From Candidatus Adlerbacteria bacterium (GTDB lineage Bacteria; Patescibacteriota; Minisyncoccia; Phycocordibacterales; SBAW01), in the NCBI GenBank assembly GCA_903840375.1, contig CAIMFR010000070.1, positions 1 through 6,164 of the forward strand: DNA of 6,164 bases, given 5' to 3'. Positions 5,435 through 6,164 of this stretch are shown one piece after another. The position numbers and the translations under genes are program-made. Numbering within the stretch: the stretch's first letter is position 1; every line of letters starts with the position of its first letter. Below the pieces are notes generated by a model. It did no database searches. It saw nothing but the letters and a program-made list of their open reading frames with translations, and was not told where the DNA came from.

Positions 5435-5743
5435 ATGCGTACGATCAATTATCGCCCCGACACCCAAGGTCTCATCAATGATCTTCTGGAAATTGCGAGA
5501 CATGATGACCGAATTGAACATCAGACATCAGCGTTCCACGAGCTGATGTCGATCGCTGGTGGATTCGGCGACAATCGCCTCTGGACCAATGTCCGAAGCA
5601 TCGTCATGCATCATGTGAATTCCGAGCACAAAATTCACCCAAGTGTATTTGGACATCTTACGTCGATGTCCAATCCGTTCGAGTCGTGGAGGGACTGGGC
5701 AAAGCAGGAACTCATCAAAGCCATCCGCACCGAGCACGGATAA
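5435..5743 (+). CDS. 102-aa histidine-rich hypothetical protein, function unknown
   Basis: I do not recognise a family. I chose the ATG at 5435 because a perfect GGAGG (5424-5428) lies six bases upstream; in-frame ATGs at 5387 and 5390 have no SD and fall inside the leader hairpins. The protein starts MRTINYRPDT, is soluble with no signal peptide or membrane helix, and looks mostly helical with amphipathic stretches (about 11-22, 50-61 and 83-98). It has nine histidines (23, 29, 35, 59, 60, 65, 68, 74, 101), three tryptophans (50, 85, 88) and no cysteine. HHVNSEHKIH (59-68) could bind a metal, but no known zinc-site spacing is evident. The gene is a standalone cassette with promoter, structured leader, SD and terminator, divergent from groES and convergent with trmD. 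The frame is clean and ends in TAA. Its reality is well supported by these signals; its job is unknown. Confidence 0.8.
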   Translation: MRTINYRPDTQGLINDLLEIARHDDRIEHQTSAFHELMSIAGGFGDNRLWTNVRSIVMHHVNSEHKIHPSVFGHLTSMSNPFESWRDWAKQELIKAIRTEHG

Positions 5744-5761
5744 CATCCATCACATAACGAC

Positions 5762-5793
5762 CCCCGCCAAACTATCGGCGGGGTTTTTCTTTT
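5762..5793 (+). terminator. Rho-independent terminator of the 102-aa gene
   Basis: An all-GC 7-bp stem CCCCGCC (5762-5768) / GGCGGGG (5777-5783) with an 8-nt loop AAACTATC, followed by TTTTTCTTTT (5784-5793). The U-tract is on the plus strand, so it ends the 102-aa transcript. It lies 18 nt after that stop codon and just beyond the convergent trmD stop; on the minus strand no T-run follows, so it should not terminate trmD well. Confidence 0.92.
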
Positions 5794-5799
5794 CTACAA

Positions 5800-6164
5800 T
5801 TACGAACTTTGTTTCTCGCTTCTCTTTTTATCGCGAAAGGTGTCGATGTTTGCATGATGTCCGGAGAGTAGAACCTTCGGCACGGCGAACTTTTTGCCGG
5901 CATGTTCGATGACTTCCGGCCGCGTGTACGCATCGTGCGACGCGACACGGCTTTCCTCAAGAGACTCGAATGTGCCAAGTACGCCGGGAATCTGTCGCGC
6001 AGTTGCATCTATTATAGCGAGCGCCGGAATCTCTCCGCCGGTCAAAATATATGGACCGATCGAAATTTCTTCCACCGACACTTTTATATCCGGAATAATG
6101 CCGCCTTTCGCTGACAAAATCTTTTTGACTCGCGCATCGATGCCCTCGTAGCGGCCGCAGACGA
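5800..6164 (-). CDS. trmD: tRNA (guanine-37-N1)-methyltransferase TrmD, 3' part (cut by the window edge)
   Basis: The last 120 residues are present; the 5' part lies beyond position 6164. The first visible residues VCGRYEGIDARV are the TrmD motif of the SPOUT trefoil knot, followed by EISIGPYILTGGEIPAL and IIDATARQIPGVLG, which form the S-adenosylmethionine pocket, then YTRPEV, FAVPKVLLSGHHANI and a short basic tail. TrmD methylates G37 beside the anticodon of tRNAs reading CNN and similar codons, which prevents +1 frameshifting, and is essential in most bacteria. The stretch between ESLEES and YTRPE is about three residues shorter than in E. coli TrmD, where it carries the catalytic Asp169; the nearest candidate here is the Asp in ASHDAYTRP. 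The C-terminus stops about 14 residues after HHANIDTFR, much shorter than in E. coli. The gene converges with the 102-aa cassette. No internal start should be used, as the frame is open to the window edge. Confidence 0.95.
   Translation of the reverse strand, partial: VCGRYEGIDARVKKILSAKGGIIPDIKVSVEEISIGPYILTGGEIPALAIIDATARQIPGVLGTFESLEESRVASHDAYTRPEVIEHAGKKFAVPKVLLSGHHANIDTFRDKKRSEKQSS

Noticed and set aside
86..6164. Alternative genetic code (UGA reassigned, as in some CPR lineages)
   Set aside because: All eight stop codons are TAA and the conserved proteins read through at normal length without in-frame TGA, so the standard bacterial code suffices; the TAA-only pattern is a small sample.
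1..6164. CRISPR arrays, tRNA/rRNA genes, insertion sequences
   Set aside because: I saw no direct-repeat arrays, cloverleaf-like segments, transposase motifs or target-site duplications in the window.

Overview
The window (6,164 bp, roughly 45-50% GC by eye) looks like a piece of a bacterial chromosome. The gene content is conserved housekeeping (TrmD, GroES/GroEL, LemA, HtpX) plus a GGDEF-domain protein and two small orphan genes. Several traits suggest, but do not prove, a reduced-genome lineage such as Patescibacteria/CPR: compact spacing, no Shine-Dalgarno (SD) sequence in front of the conserved genes with complete 5' ends, a lysine/alanine-rich N-terminal extension on GroES, and a TrmD with a shortened catalytic loop and short C-terminus. 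All eight visible stop codons are TAA, so nothing here indicates reassigned UGA.

Layout from left to right. Positions 1-85 hold no supported gene. Then, on the minus strand and read from high to low coordinates, lies the block lemA (2770-2207), htpX (2063-1167) and a GGDEF protein (1159-86). The lemA-htpX gap is almost filled by a 32-bp inverted repeat that folds as a long hairpin. A TATAAT box in the last codons of htpX sits exactly where it would start a leaderless mRNA for the GGDEF gene. Divergent from lemA, on the plus strand, is a self-contained cassette at 2809-3100: a strong sigma70-type promoter, an SD, a 42-aa membrane microprotein and a 14-bp-stem terminator. It converges on the minus-strand groES-groEL operon (5223-3112). 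Beyond groES, divergent from it, is a second plus-strand cassette at 5344-5793: promoter, structured leader, SD, a 102-aa histidine-rich orphan and a terminator. The window ends in the 3' part of trmD (minus strand, cut by the right edge).

How the genes fit together. GroES/GroEL is the ATP-driven folding chamber. HtpX is a membrane zinc protease that degrades damaged membrane proteins and is commonly found beside LemA, so the window is rich in protein quality control. The GGDEF protein would add a possible cyclic-dinucleotide or nucleotide-signalling activity downstream of htpX. The two plus-strand cassettes stand apart. They have consensus TTGACA promoters with 16-nt spacers, canonical SDs and their own terminators, whereas the five minus-strand genes with a visible 5' end have no SD and in some cases a -10 box directly before the ATG. 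These two orphan cassettes, the lemA-htpX hairpin and the GroES tail are the most unusual items here.
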